NCBI GenBank assembly: GCA_963792485.1
Contig: CAWBWL010000001.1
Location: 310,001 to 374,000, forward strand
Origin: JANOYJ01 sp963792485
Lineage (GTDB): Bacteria > Pseudomonadota > Alphaproteobacteria > Rhizobiales > Rhizobiaceae
DNA: 64,000 nucleotides
Direction of reading: 5' to 3'
The notes under the pieces: model-generated
Told to the model about the DNA's origin: nothing
Databases searched by the model: none
Seen by the model: the letters and a program-made list of their open reading frames with translations, nothing else
Part shown: one piece after another, positions 17,583 to 26,055 of the stretch
Layout of the letters: the number at the start of each line of letters is the position of its first letter
How positions within the stretch are numbered: position 1 is the first letter of the stretch
Translations under genes and position numbers: made by a program

Positions 17583-17611
17583 CCGGGATGGCGGACCATC
17601 CCGGCTTGTTT
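17581..17611 (+). terminator. Terminator after ppa
   Basis: An 11-bp perfect stem AGCCGGGATGG / CCATCCCGGCT with loop CGGA begins inside the ppa stop codon and is followed by TGTTT. It could also serve the convergent bioY transcript, whose stop lies 14 bases beyond. Confidence 0.8.
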
Positions 17612-17624
17612 CGCTGATCGGGAG

Positions 17625-18221
17625 TTATTTGGCCCGGGTAAGCAACGCTGTCACTGCAGGCACAAGGCAGGCAGCAAGCGCTATCTTCACCAGGTCGGTC
17701 ACGATGAACGGACCGACGCCGAAGGCAAAAGCTTTTTCCATGCCGAACAGATACGCCATCCAGGCAAAGCCCATGGCGAGGATAACCACTTCCGCGACAA
17801 GCATGGCGCCAAAGAGCTTGAAGGGATTGCGCCCAAGGCCGCGGTCAACCGCGTATCCGACAATGGCAGCGGCAATTATGTAGCTGGCCAGATAGCCGCC
17901 GGTCGGGCCGGCCATATAGAGAAGGCCGATCCCCTTTTCCGGAGTTCCGGCGAACACCGGCAGTCCTAGCGCGCCTTCAATCAGGTAGAGCGCAATTGTC
18001 GCAACGCCGAGCCGCATCCCATAAGCGGCAGCGATGCCGAACAGCGCCAGCGTCTGCAGTGTCATCGGAACCGGATAGAACGGCACTTTGATTTTGGCCG
18101 ACACCCACATCAGGAGCGAGCCGGCAATGGCCAGGAGCACCAGACCGGCAAGATGCAATGCGCGGCCCTGCGGCAAGAGGCTCGGCGCAAGCGCGGGCGT
18201 TGAAAATACGGCTGTGGCCAT
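17625..18221 (-). CDS. bioY: Biotin transporter BioY
   Basis: Membrane substrate-binding S component for biotin uptake. 198 aa with about six helices. Family features are ALFGIAAAYGMRLGVATIALYLIEGALGLPVFAG, GPTGGYLASYIIAAAIVGYAVDRG and the terminal APAVTALLTRAK-like tail. No bioM or bioN follows; in alphaproteobacteria BioY can work alone or with a shared ECF energising module. ATG at 18221 has AAGGGGATATC upstream. I saw no BioR-type palindrome in the 85-base leader. Confidence 0.92.
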   Translation of the reverse strand: MATAVFSTPALAPSLLPQGRALHLAGLVLLAIAGSLLMWVSAKIKVPFYPVPMTLQTLALFGIAAAYGMRLGVATIALYLIEGALGLPVFAGTPEKGIGLLYMAGPTGGYLASYIIAAAIVGYAVDRGLGRNPFKLFGAMLVAEVVILAMGFAWMAYLFGMEKAFAFGVGPFIVTDLVKIALAACLVPAVTALLTRAK

Positions 18222-18316
18222 AATGATATCCCCTTGAGTTCAATGACCGCAACGGCCCTGCTTCGGCTATAGAACGTCAAAAACCGTGCCGCAAGCGCCT
18301 TTCGCTCAGCTGGCGC

Positions 18317-18610
18317 TCACCCCAGCAGCGCAGGCGCAATCGTCGTCCACAACAGCTGGCGCAGGAAGAAGATGATCACCAGAAGCACGATCGGCGATAC
18401 GTCCAGGCCGCCCAGATCCGGCATGTATTTCCGGATCGGTTTCAACGCAGGCTCCGTGGCGCGGAACAGGAATGTGCCGACAGAGGCCACCAGCTGGTTG
18501 CTCGAATTGACGACGTTGAAGGCGTAGAGCCAAGAGTAAATGGCGCTGGCAATCAATATCCAGGTGTAGATTGACAGGACGAGGTCAACGGTGCGGAGTG
18601 CGGCGAGCAT
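18317..18610 (-). CDS. YggT family membrane protein
   Basis: A 97-aa inner-membrane protein with two long hydrophobic stretches, separated by a loop carrying RATEPALKPIRKYMPDLGGLDVSPIV, the YggT signature. YggT proteins are linked to envelope integrity and osmotic stress; their mechanism is unknown. The frame opens at 18646, but ATG at 18610 preceded by AAAGGAA is the better start. It is 95 bases upstream of bioY on the same strand, with no clear coupling. Confidence 0.9.
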   Translation of the reverse strand: MLAALRTVDLVLSIYTWILIASAIYSWLYAFNVVNSSNQLVASVGTFLFRATEPALKPIRKYMPDLGGLDVSPIVLLVIIFFLRQLLWTTIAPALLG

Positions 18611-18726
18611 GGGATTTCCTTTGGCGTATGCGCTCCATTTAGCCACTCAGGACTGGGGCGGCAAGTGCGCGGTTGACAGCCGGTAGAATCGTAGTTTTAT
18701 ACGACCGCTTCATCTCAAGCCGGTGG

Positions 18727-18801
<75 letters not shown>

Positions 18802-18802
<1 letters not shown>

Positions 18803-18856
18803 GCCTTCGCCCTTTGGGCTACGGCTCGGCAAGCCGGAGATCAAAGGGCGAAGGCT
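18802..18856. repeat. Palindromic element following the tRNA gene
   Basis: A perfect 15-bp stem, AGCCTTCGCCCTTTG (18802-18816) with CAAAGGGCGAAGGCT (18842-18856), begins at the last base of the tRNA. Its 25-base loop contains a smaller GGCT/AGCC hairpin. There is no T-tract. It may be the 3' processing or termination structure of the tRNA transcript, or a copy of a palindromic repeat. The remaining sequence to 19008 holds no gene. Confidence 0.75.
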
Positions 18857-19008
18857 GCCGCGCCAAAGCTTTTGCGCAGGCGGGTCTGTGCAATCTCCTC
18901 ATGACGCTTGCGTGAACACCGCTAAGGCCGCCAGCAACTCTGTGTGAAGCGGTTCTGCAGGCACGGTTTAGATGTTAGCCATGACAATTGTCCAGAAGAG
19001 AGTCCGTC

Positions 19009-20385
19009 ATGCGCTCAACGCTTCGCCCCCTGTTTGTCCTCGTGCTGATTGCGGCTTTTGGGTCCGTTTTTTCCGCCGCCAGTGCTGAAAAGCTGACCAG
19101 CCAGCAGATAAGCGATCTGGCGAACACCGTTCTGTTCGGGTCCGACGACCAGATGGAAGACGCGCTCGGCACGCTGGAGGCCCGGGGCGATCAAGACATC
19201 ATCCCGTCATTGATTATCTCGGCGCGGTTTCGCGGCGATGCCCGGATTTTCAAGACGCTGTCCAATCTCTCTGGCGAGCCGCTCAACAGCTGGAACGACG
19301 CGATGCTTTGGCAGGAGCGCCATACTGACCTCAAGCCGCACCCCACATTCGAAAAATTCGCACTCAGCGTGTTCGAGCGGATTGACCCCGCATTCCTGCG
19401 TTTTCTTGGGAACGGCCGTGCAAATCCTGGCAAGATGCGCATACGGCTGGAAGAAATTGTCTGGGGAGGTGTGCCGGTGGACGGCATTCCTTCGCTCGAT
19501 TATCCCAAACTCATTGAAGCGGCGGAGGCGGCCTATCTGAAAGACGGCGACCCGGTCTTCGGTGTCTCCATCAATGGCGATGTGCGCGCCTATCCGCTGC
19601 GCATCATGGGCTGGCATGAAATGTTCAACGACGTCATTGGTGGAGTCCCCGTGGCGCTCGCCTATTGCACATTGTGCAGCGCCGGCATTGTGTTCGAAAC
19701 CGAAGTCGAGGGCCGGAAGAAACCGCTTGTCTTCGGATCGTCCGGCTTCCTGTATCGCTCAAACAAGCTGATGTTTGACCGCGAAACCGACAGCCTGTGG
19801 AACCAGTTCACCGGCGAACCTGTCTCCGGGCCGCTTGTCAAATCCGGCATCAAACTCAAAATCCGCCCGGTCACCATCACCAGTTGGAAATCATGGCGCA
19901 AAGCGCATTCAGGCACGAAGGTTTTGTCACTCGAGACAGGCTTTAGCCGCGATTACGGTTCGGGTGTTGTCTATGCCGACTATTTCGCCAGCCCGGACCT
20001 GATGTTTCCAACGGCCGTGCGCGATGAATCCAGCCTGAAGCGCAAGGATTACGTGTTTGGCATCAGGGAGCTGGACGTAGCGCGCGCCTGGCCGCTTGAG
20101 GCTTTCAAGGGCGGCAAGGTGATCAATGATGTCTTCGCCAAGCGCCCTGTCGTGCTGATCGGCGATGCAGCAACCCGAACGGTGCGCGCCTATGAACGCG
20201 GGAAAAACACGTTTAACGGCAGCAGCGAGGCGCTCAAGAGCGGCGGCGCACTCTGGCAGATTGGCGAAGAGGCGTTGACCGGCCCAAACGGCGAGAAGCT
20301 TGACCGGATAGCGGGGCATTTGGCGTTCTGGTTTGCCTGGGACGGGTATTTGGGCGCGCGGAGCACGATTTACGAGGGGAAGTGA
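19009..20385 (+). CDS. Exported DUF3179 domain protein
   Basis: A 458-aa exported protein whose signal peptide ends near FSAASAEK (residues about 1-26). The DUF3179 domain fills the C-terminal two-thirds: VFGVSINGDVRAYPLRIMGWHEMFNDVIGG, LAYCTLCSAGIVFE with the conserved CxxC, FGSSGFLYRSNKLMFDRETDSLWNQ and the later YGSGVVYADYF. The CTLC pair is invariant in the family and may bind metal or be redox-active; the function is unknown. A TTG start at 18988 is possible, but ATG at 19009 begins the signal peptide directly. Confidence 0.88.
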   Translation: MRSTLRPLFVLVLIAAFGSVFSAASAEKLTSQQISDLANTVLFGSDDQMEDALGTLEARGDQDIIPSLIISARFRGDARIFKTLSNLSGEPLNSWNDAMLWQERHTDLKPHPTFEKFALSVFERIDPAFLRFLGNGRANPGKMRIRLEEIVWGGVPVDGIPSLDYPKLIEAAEAAYLKDGDPVFGVSINGDVRAYPLRIMGWHEMFNDVIGGVPVALAYCTLCSAGIVFETEVEGRKKPLVFGSSGFLYRSNKLMFDRETDSLWNQFTGEPVSGPLVKSGIKLKIRPVTITSWKSWRKAHSGTKVLSLETGFSRDYGSGVVYADYFASPDLMFPTAVRDESSLKRKDYVFGIRELDVARAWPLEAFKGGKVINDVFAKRPVVLIGDAATRTVRAYERGKNTFNGSSEALKSGGALWQIGEEALTGPNGEKLDRIAGHLAFWFAWDGYLGARSTIYEGK

Positions 20386-20462
20386 TTGCTTGTTTTGTTT
20401 ATGGTATGTTGAGTTTTCCGGAGGCGCAACAACGGCAATGGCTGAAGTGCTGAGGCAAAACC

Positions 20463-20642
20463 CCAGTTGTTCCGCCGCGCTCCAACCGCAAAATCCAATG
20501 AGAATGCGGCAAGAACATCTATGGCCAGCGCAACATCAACCGCTTCAAGGACTTCCGTCGCATCGCAAAGCGCTTCGACCGCAAGATCAAGGACTACATG
20601 GCAGCCTTGTGCATCATCGCAGCAGTCGTTTGGTGGCTATAA
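20463..20642 (+). pseudogene. IS5 family transposase C-terminal remnant
   Basis: In one frame it reads PPRSNRKIQ, an in-frame TGA at 20499-20501, then QRNINRFKDFRRIAKRF, DRKIKDYMAALCIIAAVVWWL and a stop. This is the end of an IS5-type DDE transposase (RN-E-R-F-LKxFRRIATRYD, then AA-h-hAA-h-hW). The N-terminal two-thirds and element ends are missing. It marks the left border of the AT-richer radical SAM locus. Confidence 0.7.
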
Positions 20643-20790
20643 AGAGTCCGGACCTTAGTTATATGGCAGACATTTTCACAATTTTACATTTGAAACAGAA
20701 ATTGTCTGCGCGCTGAAATAATGACTACAATCAGTGGACACATATGCCTAATTCATTTAGCGTTTATCGCGATTAGAAGAAGGCCCCCAA

Positions 20791-22488
20791 ATGAAATTGA
20801 GCATGCGGCAAACTCGATTTTTTTATATTTCGAGGTATCTGCGACTAGCGTCCGCAAGATGGCGCCAATTCAAAATAGGGTCACCGCTGCAGCAGACCGC
20901 GGACATGAAGGAGTTTGCGAGAAACAAATCTTTTTTTGTGTCACGTGTGCTGATGTCAATTATAGTTGCGCGCGAGAGCCAAAGATCGGTATGGAATATT
21001 TGGCGGCGAGCGTCGGCGGAAAACAGTCTGGCGCATGTGGCCACCGGGGTCGCCAAAATTGAAGGCATGATTTCCCTACTTAGCCGCGAGGGAGGCGGGA
21101 ATGGGCGCGCCTTGGTGGCGTACACAGACATTGGTTTTGCTTCCAAAGCGGTACGGTACTTTCTTGCGACCTTGTGTCTTTTGACAAGAATTGCACCTAA
21201 TGCCGCAACTTTAGCCGATCAGGTCGGAGAGTTTTGGTATAAGGACTCCGCAAATGCGGGTGACCCTGCGCTATTGTTGATACAAGGCCGGGACTGTTTG
21301 AAACGGGGCGATTTTGCGGGTGCTGCAGCGTTCGCGCGTCATTCGCTGATGATCCAGGCCGTCTGCGTAGATTCGCAAAAGCTGCTCTTCGAGGCGCTGA
21401 CAGCGGCAAGGCAAAATGGCGACCAGACCAAACCGACTGACATCTCAATTGAGAATCTGAAAGGCCGCTTCTGCAGCCGTCCTTTCACAACGCTTGTTTC
21501 CGGTGCGGAGGGCCGTACCTTTATTTGCGACTGCCCGGCCTATGTTCCCATCGCCACGGGCAATCTTGTCTATTCAAAAAGCGCTGATGATGTGTGGAAC
21601 TCTGCAGTGGCGCAAGAGATCCGCCGTTCTGTTCTGGATGGTGATTATTCCTATTGCAGCCGCACGCTTTGCGGATTGATCAAGGAAGATTTGCTGCCAA
21701 GAAACGAGGACATCACCGACCCTGTCCTTCGAAATGTCATCGACAATCACCTGACCAAGCTCGAATCCGGCCCAAGCACGGTGCAGCTCAGCCACGATCC
21801 ATCCTGCAATCTCGCGTGCCCGTCCTGCCGGTCTGAAATCATCACGCTGAAGAACACTGAGCTTGCCACTTATGAAGCGGCACGGGATCGGGTCGTCATG
21901 CCTTTGCTTGCCAGAACCAAAGGCACGGTCATGCTATCCGGCGGCGGCGATCCATTTGCCAGCAAGCATTATCGCTCCATTCTTGCCGGTCTCAACGCTG
22001 AGACTGACAAGGACCTTACGATTGCATTGCTGACCAATGCCTTGGTGCTGACGCCAAAACAATGGAACGAGTTCAAGGGCGCACATCCGCTCATTCGCTC
22101 GATCCTCGTATCGGTCGACGCTGCGCAGCCGGAAACCTATGCCTATGTGCGCCGTCCCGGCAACTTCGCGCGCCTCTTGCCCAATCTGGAGTTTCTCGCA
22201 CAGCAGCGGCGCGCCGGTGCCTTTGGCCTTTTTGGCCTGTGCTTTGTCGTGCAGGAACGGAATTTCCGCGAGATGCCGGATTTTGTCGACCTGGGCAAGA
22301 GACTTGGCGTCGACGCTATCTGGTTTCAGCGTCTGGTCAATTTCGGCACATTCGATGAACAAGGGCTGCGCGATGCGGATGTGGGCGATCCGAACCACGC
22401 CCACCACGAAGAGTTCACGCAGATACTCCAGGATCCGCGCTTGAAAGACCCGTCAGTGCATTTGTTCACCGCATTTCTTGACCGCTGA
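20791..22488 (+). CDS. Radical SAM protein with N-terminal Cys cluster
   Basis: A 565-aa protein. The radical SAM core begins about residue 330 (VQLSHDPSCNLACPSCRSE; cluster Cys339, Cys343, Cys346), with LSGGGDPFAS as the GGE-like SAM motif. Before it, residues 225-295 hold a SPASM-like cysteine set: GRFCSRPF, FICDCPAY and YCSRTLC (Cys228, 246, 248, 289, 294). Residues 155-210 look TPR-like. SPASM domains normally follow the core, so this order is reversed. The first 120 residues are basic and hydrophobic in AT-rich DNA. Similar proteins occur near glycan-synthesis genes and modify unknown substrates. No obvious substrate peptide lies beside it. An AAGAAGG site precedes the ATG. Confidence 0.78.
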   Translation: MKLSMRQTRFFYISRYLRLASARWRQFKIGSPLQQTADMKEFARNKSFFVSRVLMSIIVARESQRSVWNIWRRASAENSLAHVATGVAKIEGMISLLSREGGGNGRALVAYTDIGFASKAVRYFLATLCLLTRIAPNAATLADQVGEFWYKDSANAGDPALLLIQGRDCLKRGDFAGAAAFARHSLMIQAVCVDSQKLLFEALTAARQNGDQTKPTDISIENLKGRFCSRPFTTLVSGAEGRTFICDCPAYVPIATGNLVYSKSADDVWNSAVAQEIRRSVLDGDYSYCSRTLCGLIKEDLLPRNEDITDPVLRNVIDNHLTKLESGPSTVQLSHDPSCNLACPSCRSEIITLKNTELATYEAARDRVVMPLLARTKGTVMLSGGGDPFASKHYRSILAGLNAETDKDLTIALLTNALVLTPKQWNEFKGAHPLIRSILVSVDAAQPETYAYVRRPGNFARLLPNLEFLAQQRRAGAFGLFGLCFVVQERNFREMPDFVDLGKRLGVDAIWFQRLVNFGTFDEQGLRDADVGDPNHAHHEEFTQILQDPRLKDPSVHLFTAFLDR

Positions 22489-22599
22489 AATGGGAGCCAA
22501 TGCTGTTTCCTCGCAGTATTGAAACTGATGACAAACATGCTCTCGCGCTTTAGGCTGTGACGAAATTTCGAATTTCCCTCAACTCTTTGTGACTCCCCA

Positions 22600-23850
22600 A
22601 TGTCCGACACCGCCGCCGTTTCGGCTCCCGCCGATCGCTATGCCGCGTTCCGTCATCCGGCGTTTACGCGCTACTGGATTCAGCGGTTCCTCAATACGCT
22701 GGCCGTGCAGATCGTGTCAGTGGCCGTCGGCTGGCAGATTTATGATCTGACGCGCGATCCTTTTGATCTTGGCCTCATCGGCCTCACTCAGTTTCTCCCC
22801 GCATTGGTGCTTGTGCTGGTGACCGGAGCGGCTGCCGACATGTTCGGGCGGCGGATGATCATGGGGCTCAGCCAGATCGTCGAGCTTGTCTGCACTGCGG
22901 TCTTGTTTCTTCTCACGATGAGAGGCCTGTCTTCAGCAACGCCGGTTTTTGTGCTGCTCATCGGTCTCGGCATTGCCCGCGCCTTCGTCGGGCCAGCCTC
23001 CTCTTCCCTGATTGTCAATCTCGTGCCTGAAAAGGATTTCGCCAACGCCATCTCATGGGCCACCACATGCTGGCAGATCGCCTCGCTGACCGGGCCGGTG
23101 CTGGGCGGTCTGCTCTACGGGCTGTCGTCTCAAGCCGCCTATGGCACGGCGGCAGTGCTGCTCGCGATCGCGGCTGCCTTCACCTTCGCCATCCCCAAAC
23201 CCGCTGAGCGGCCAAAAATCGGCGGCGGCGCGCTCGCAAACATACTGGGCGGCTTCCGCTATATCTGGGGCGAAAAAATCGTCTTCGGCGCGATCTCGCT
23301 CGACATGTTTGCCGTGCTGCTGGGCGGGGCCGTGGCGCTCCTGCCGGTGTTCGCGCGCGACATATTGGAAGTCGGGCCCTGGGGTCTCGGGCTGCTGCGC
23401 TCGTCCACCGGCATTGGCGCGATATTGGCGGCCGTCTGGCTCTCCGGCCATCCGATCAAGGATCATGCCGGAATCCTGATGTTCGCCGGCGTTGCCCTGT
23501 TTGGCGCATTCACGGCCCTGTTCGGCGTTTCGACCATCGCGTGGTTGTCGATCCTCGCGCTCGCGCTTGTCGGTGCAGCCGACATGATCAGCGTGTATGT
23601 GCGCGAAATTCTCATCCAGCTCTGGACACCTGACGAAGTGCGCGGGCGGGTCAACGCGGTCAACGGCGTGTTCATCGGGGCCTCCAATGAGCTCGGCGAA
23701 TTCCGCGCCGGAACAATGGCGTCCTGGCTGGGGCCAGTGCCCGCCGTCGTCATCGGCGGCATTGGATCAATTGCGGTAGCGGCGATATGGGCATGGCAGT
23801 TCCCGGCGCTGCGCAAGACCAGAAGTCTTCAGAAATCGATGGTGAGTTGA
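22600..23850 (+). CDS. MFS transporter, EntS/MFS_3-like exporter
   Basis: A 416-aa inner-membrane carrier with about twelve helices. It opens with the EntS/DUF-type pattern FRHPAFTRYWIQRFLNTLAVQIVSVAVGWQIYDLTRDPFDLG, and the loop after helix 2 reads DMFGRRMIM. The family includes siderophore exporters (EntS) and macrolide efflux pumps; no siderophore genes are near, so the substrate is unknown. Its stop is followed immediately by the inverted-repeat element at 23851. Confidence 0.88.
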   Translation: MSDTAAVSAPADRYAAFRHPAFTRYWIQRFLNTLAVQIVSVAVGWQIYDLTRDPFDLGLIGLTQFLPALVLVLVTGAAADMFGRRMIMGLSQIVELVCTAVLFLLTMRGLSSATPVFVLLIGLGIARAFVGPASSSLIVNLVPEKDFANAISWATTCWQIASLTGPVLGGLLYGLSSQAAYGTAAVLLAIAAAFTFAIPKPAERPKIGGGALANILGGFRYIWGEKIVFGAISLDMFAVLLGGAVALLPVFARDILEVGPWGLGLLRSSTGIGAILAAVWLSGHPIKDHAGILMFAGVALFGAFTALFGVSTIAWLSILALALVGAADMISVYVREILIQLWTPDEVRGRVNAVNGVFIGASNELGEFRAGTMASWLGPVPAVVIGGIGSIAVAAIWAWQFPALRKTRSLQKSMVS

Positions 23851-24038
23851 GAGTCTGATTTGAAATTTGCAGTGCCGAGTCGAAAATGGCGGTTTTCGAG
23901 CAGCTTGGAGCTCCCCGCCAGTCCCTTGGGACTTAAGGGCGGGGCATTTGGGCGGAGCGTACTTTTAGTACGTGATGAGCACCGAAGCGCAGAAAAGCGC
24001 CATTTGCAGACCGGCAGGACGAGTTTCAAAACAGACTC
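23851..24038. repeat. 188-bp inverted-repeat element, copy B (MITE-like)
   Basis: The ends are near-perfect inverted repeats: GAGTCTGATTTGAAA at 23851-23865, and on the other strand GAGTCTGTTTTGAAA at 24038-24024. Further inner matching arms (AAATGGCG with CGCCATTT) make the whole element one long imperfect hairpin. A core block is shared with the partial copy at 10145-10275. It exactly fills the gap between the MFS stop (23850) and supplies the last four codons and stop of terB. It has no coding content and could also act as a two-way terminator. Confidence 0.75.
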
Positions 24039-24493
24039 TGAGCGCCGGACGCCACCTTGCGCTTCAACAGCACACGCTCGCGTGAGGAGACGCCGAGCAG
24101 CTCGCACATGCGCCAGACAAGATTGTCTTCAAGCTCATGCAACTCGCCGTCGGAATAGACCACTTCCCAGACGGCCTCAACAAAAGCCAGCCGGCGCTCC
24201 GCATCAAGCACACGCATGAGCACGCTGGTGAACTGGTATAGGTCGACAGCGCCGCCCTCGGCGTCCTCGCCTGCCGCCAGCACATTGCGCAGCGCCGCTT
24301 CGCTTTCGCCAAAATAATCCGAGAGTTCGCGCGACAGCGCGGCGCGTTCCGATTCCAGCCGCGAGCCGTCCGCGTCCATCACCGCATAGAGAATCGCCGC
24401 GGCGGCCACACGGGGATCGCTGGCGTTAAGACCGTCTTCCGGCGCTGGCGCGCCGCCCAACCCTTCCAGAAACGCAAGGAACCGTTCGAACAT
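24026..24493 (-). CDS. TerB family protein
   Basis: A 155-aa all-helical protein of the TerB/tellurite-resistance-B-like family. It has the acidic motifs AAAAILYAVMDADG and VVYSDGELHELEDNLVWRMCELLGV, which in TerB bind divalent metal. In Hyphomicrobiales this gene commonly follows hemY, as here; its role there is unknown. Start ATG at 24493 overlaps the hemY stop by one base (TGATG). The final residues QSLF and stop lie within the inverted-repeat element, so the original C-terminus may have been replaced. Confidence 0.85.
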   Translation of the reverse strand: MFERFLAFLEGLGGAPAPEDGLNASDPRVAAAAILYAVMDADGSRLESERAALSRELSDYFGESEAALRNVLAAGEDAEGGAVDLYQFTSVLMRVLDAERRLAFVEAVWEVVYSDGELHELEDNLVWRMCELLGVSSRERVLLKRKVASGAQSLF

Positions 24494-26055
24494 CAGAACA
24501 ACCTGAACCGGGATTTTGGCCTGCCATTGAGATATTCCGGCTTGACACCCGGATCATCCGGCGGCGCAGGCAGATGATCCGTGGCAACGCCGCGGGCGCG
24601 CCCGGTCATTGTCTGAACAGCCCCGGAAAGTTGCGGCGCTCCAGCTTCAACAATCTCGACGCGTTCGGGTGAAAGCGGCGCCACTGGCTCTGGTTTCACC
24701 TCGGGCTTGGCCAGGATTTCAATCGCATCCCCAACATCTTCGCGCTCGGCCTCGCGCTCCTGCTCGATCAAGGGCTGCAGCCGTCCGACTGGGACCTTCC
24801 ATTGAAATGCATCAACGCGTCCCGATACGGGTGAGAACGGCGCCCAGTTTGACGAGACCATGCCATCTGCGGTCCAGGCCGCATCGGGCTCGGCCCGCAC
24901 GGCCTTGGCCAAGAGCGCCTTCACCTTGCCCTGACCCTCTCCTTCGGCCTGCGCGATATCGGCGAGCAGCAGATATACGCTTTCGCTCGCTCGCAGGGTC
25001 AGCGCCGCTTCGGCTTCCCGCTTGGCCTCAGTCAGCGCCTTGGCATCGAACAGCGCGCGCGCCAATGTCAGATGCGCGTCCGGATGATGCGCATTGACCG
25101 AGCAGAGTTTGCGGGCGCGCTTCAAACGGTCCTCCTGTGTGTCGCCAAGCCGGGCATGCACATAGGATTGCGCAAGTTCAGGATGCGGCGCAATTTTCCA
25201 GGCAGCTTCCAGAACACCGGAGCCCTTGCGCAAATCCCCGTTCTTGAACAGCGCTTTGGCCAGAGTGATCGCGGCGGGCACAAGCTCCGGCGCAAGCCGG
25301 TTGGCCTCCATGGCTGCGGCTTTGGCGGCTGACAAATCGCGGTCAATCACGCTCATTGCCTTGCCGGTCAACAACACGGCGCGGCGGCGCTTGTCTTCGG
25401 TCTTGTCTGCCTTGTGCCCATCAATGAGGCGGAGCGCGCCGTCAAAATCGCCGCTCGAAACTTTCTCGGCAACGGCAACATTCGATGCCCATTGTAATTG
25501 TGGAGCAAGCTCGGCCGCCTTCAGCGCATAATGACGCGCTGCCTCACGCTCTCCGAGCCGCTCGGCTTCAAGATAAAGCCCGCGCAAGCCCAGCAGCCTT
25601 GTCTCAGGATCGTTCGACATTTCGTCAAACTTCTGGCGCGCCTCGTCATTGCGGCGCTCAAGCACGGCAGCCTGTGCATCCAGAAGCTTGAGCAGCGGCT
25701 CCTGGTCGGAGCTCAACAGCTTGCCAGCCTGTTTGGTCATGCGTCGCGCCAGCTCCGCATCGCCTGCCCCTGCAGCGATCATGCCGGTTGAGATCGACTG
25801 GTAGGCACGGTCGCGCTTGCGGGCCCGGAAATGCCGCTGGATGAGAACCGGCGACCAGAACACGGTCTTGACCAGCCACCAGACAAACATGACGGCGGCA
25901 ATTAGCGCCGTCACCGCCACCGCCGCCACCAGCAGCGAGACTTCATAGCGCATGCCCTGCCAGGTCATGACCAAATCGCCCGGCCGGTCGGCAAGCCAGG
26001 CAAAACCGGCGGCGAGCGCAAAAACGATCAGCACATAGGTAAGAATGCGGATCAT
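24493..26055 (-). CDS. HemY-like TPR membrane protein
   Basis: A 520-aa inner-membrane protein annotated in this order as heme biosynthesis protein HemY (the TPR type, not protoporphyrinogen oxidase). Two N-terminal membrane helices (residues 3-20 and about 40-64) precede several TPR-like helical repeats, including RRAVLLTGKAM, PELVPAAITLAKALFKNGD and HHPDAHLTLARALFDA. The C-terminal 100 residues are Pro/Glu-rich. The direct function in heme synthesis is unproven. The gene overlaps the mitofilin gene by ATGA and terB by one base. Confidence 0.88.
   Translation of the reverse strand: MIRILTYVLIVFALAAGFAWLADRPGDLVMTWQGMRYEVSLLVAAVAVTALIAAVMFVWWLVKTVFWSPVLIQRHFRARKRDRAYQSISTGMIAAGAGDAELARRMTKQAGKLLSSDQEPLLKLLDAQAAVLERRNDEARQKFDEMSNDPETRLLGLRGLYLEAERLGEREAARHYALKAAELAPQLQWASNVAVAEKVSSGDFDGALRLIDGHKADKTEDKRRRAVLLTGKAMSVIDRDLSAAKAAAMEANRLAPELVPAAITLAKALFKNGDLRKGSGVLEAAWKIAPHPELAQSYVHARLGDTQEDRLKRARKLCSVNAHHPDAHLTLARALFDAKALTEAKREAEAALTLRASESVYLLLADIAQAEGEGQGKVKALLAKAVRAEPDAAWTADGMVSSNWAPFSPVSGRVDAFQWKVPVGRLQPLIEQEREAEREDVGDAIEILAKPEVKPEPVAPLSPERVEIVEAGAPQLSGAVQTMTGRARGVATDHLPAPPDDPGVKPEYLNGRPKSRFRLF

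Noticed and set aside
17583..18300. Biotin riboswitch or BioR site before bioY
   Set aside because: No BioR palindrome or structured leader could be seen in the short interval before the start.
23860..24219. 119-codon plus-strand open frame inside the inverted-repeat element
   Set aside because: It runs through the non-coding repeat and antisense to terB; no homology.
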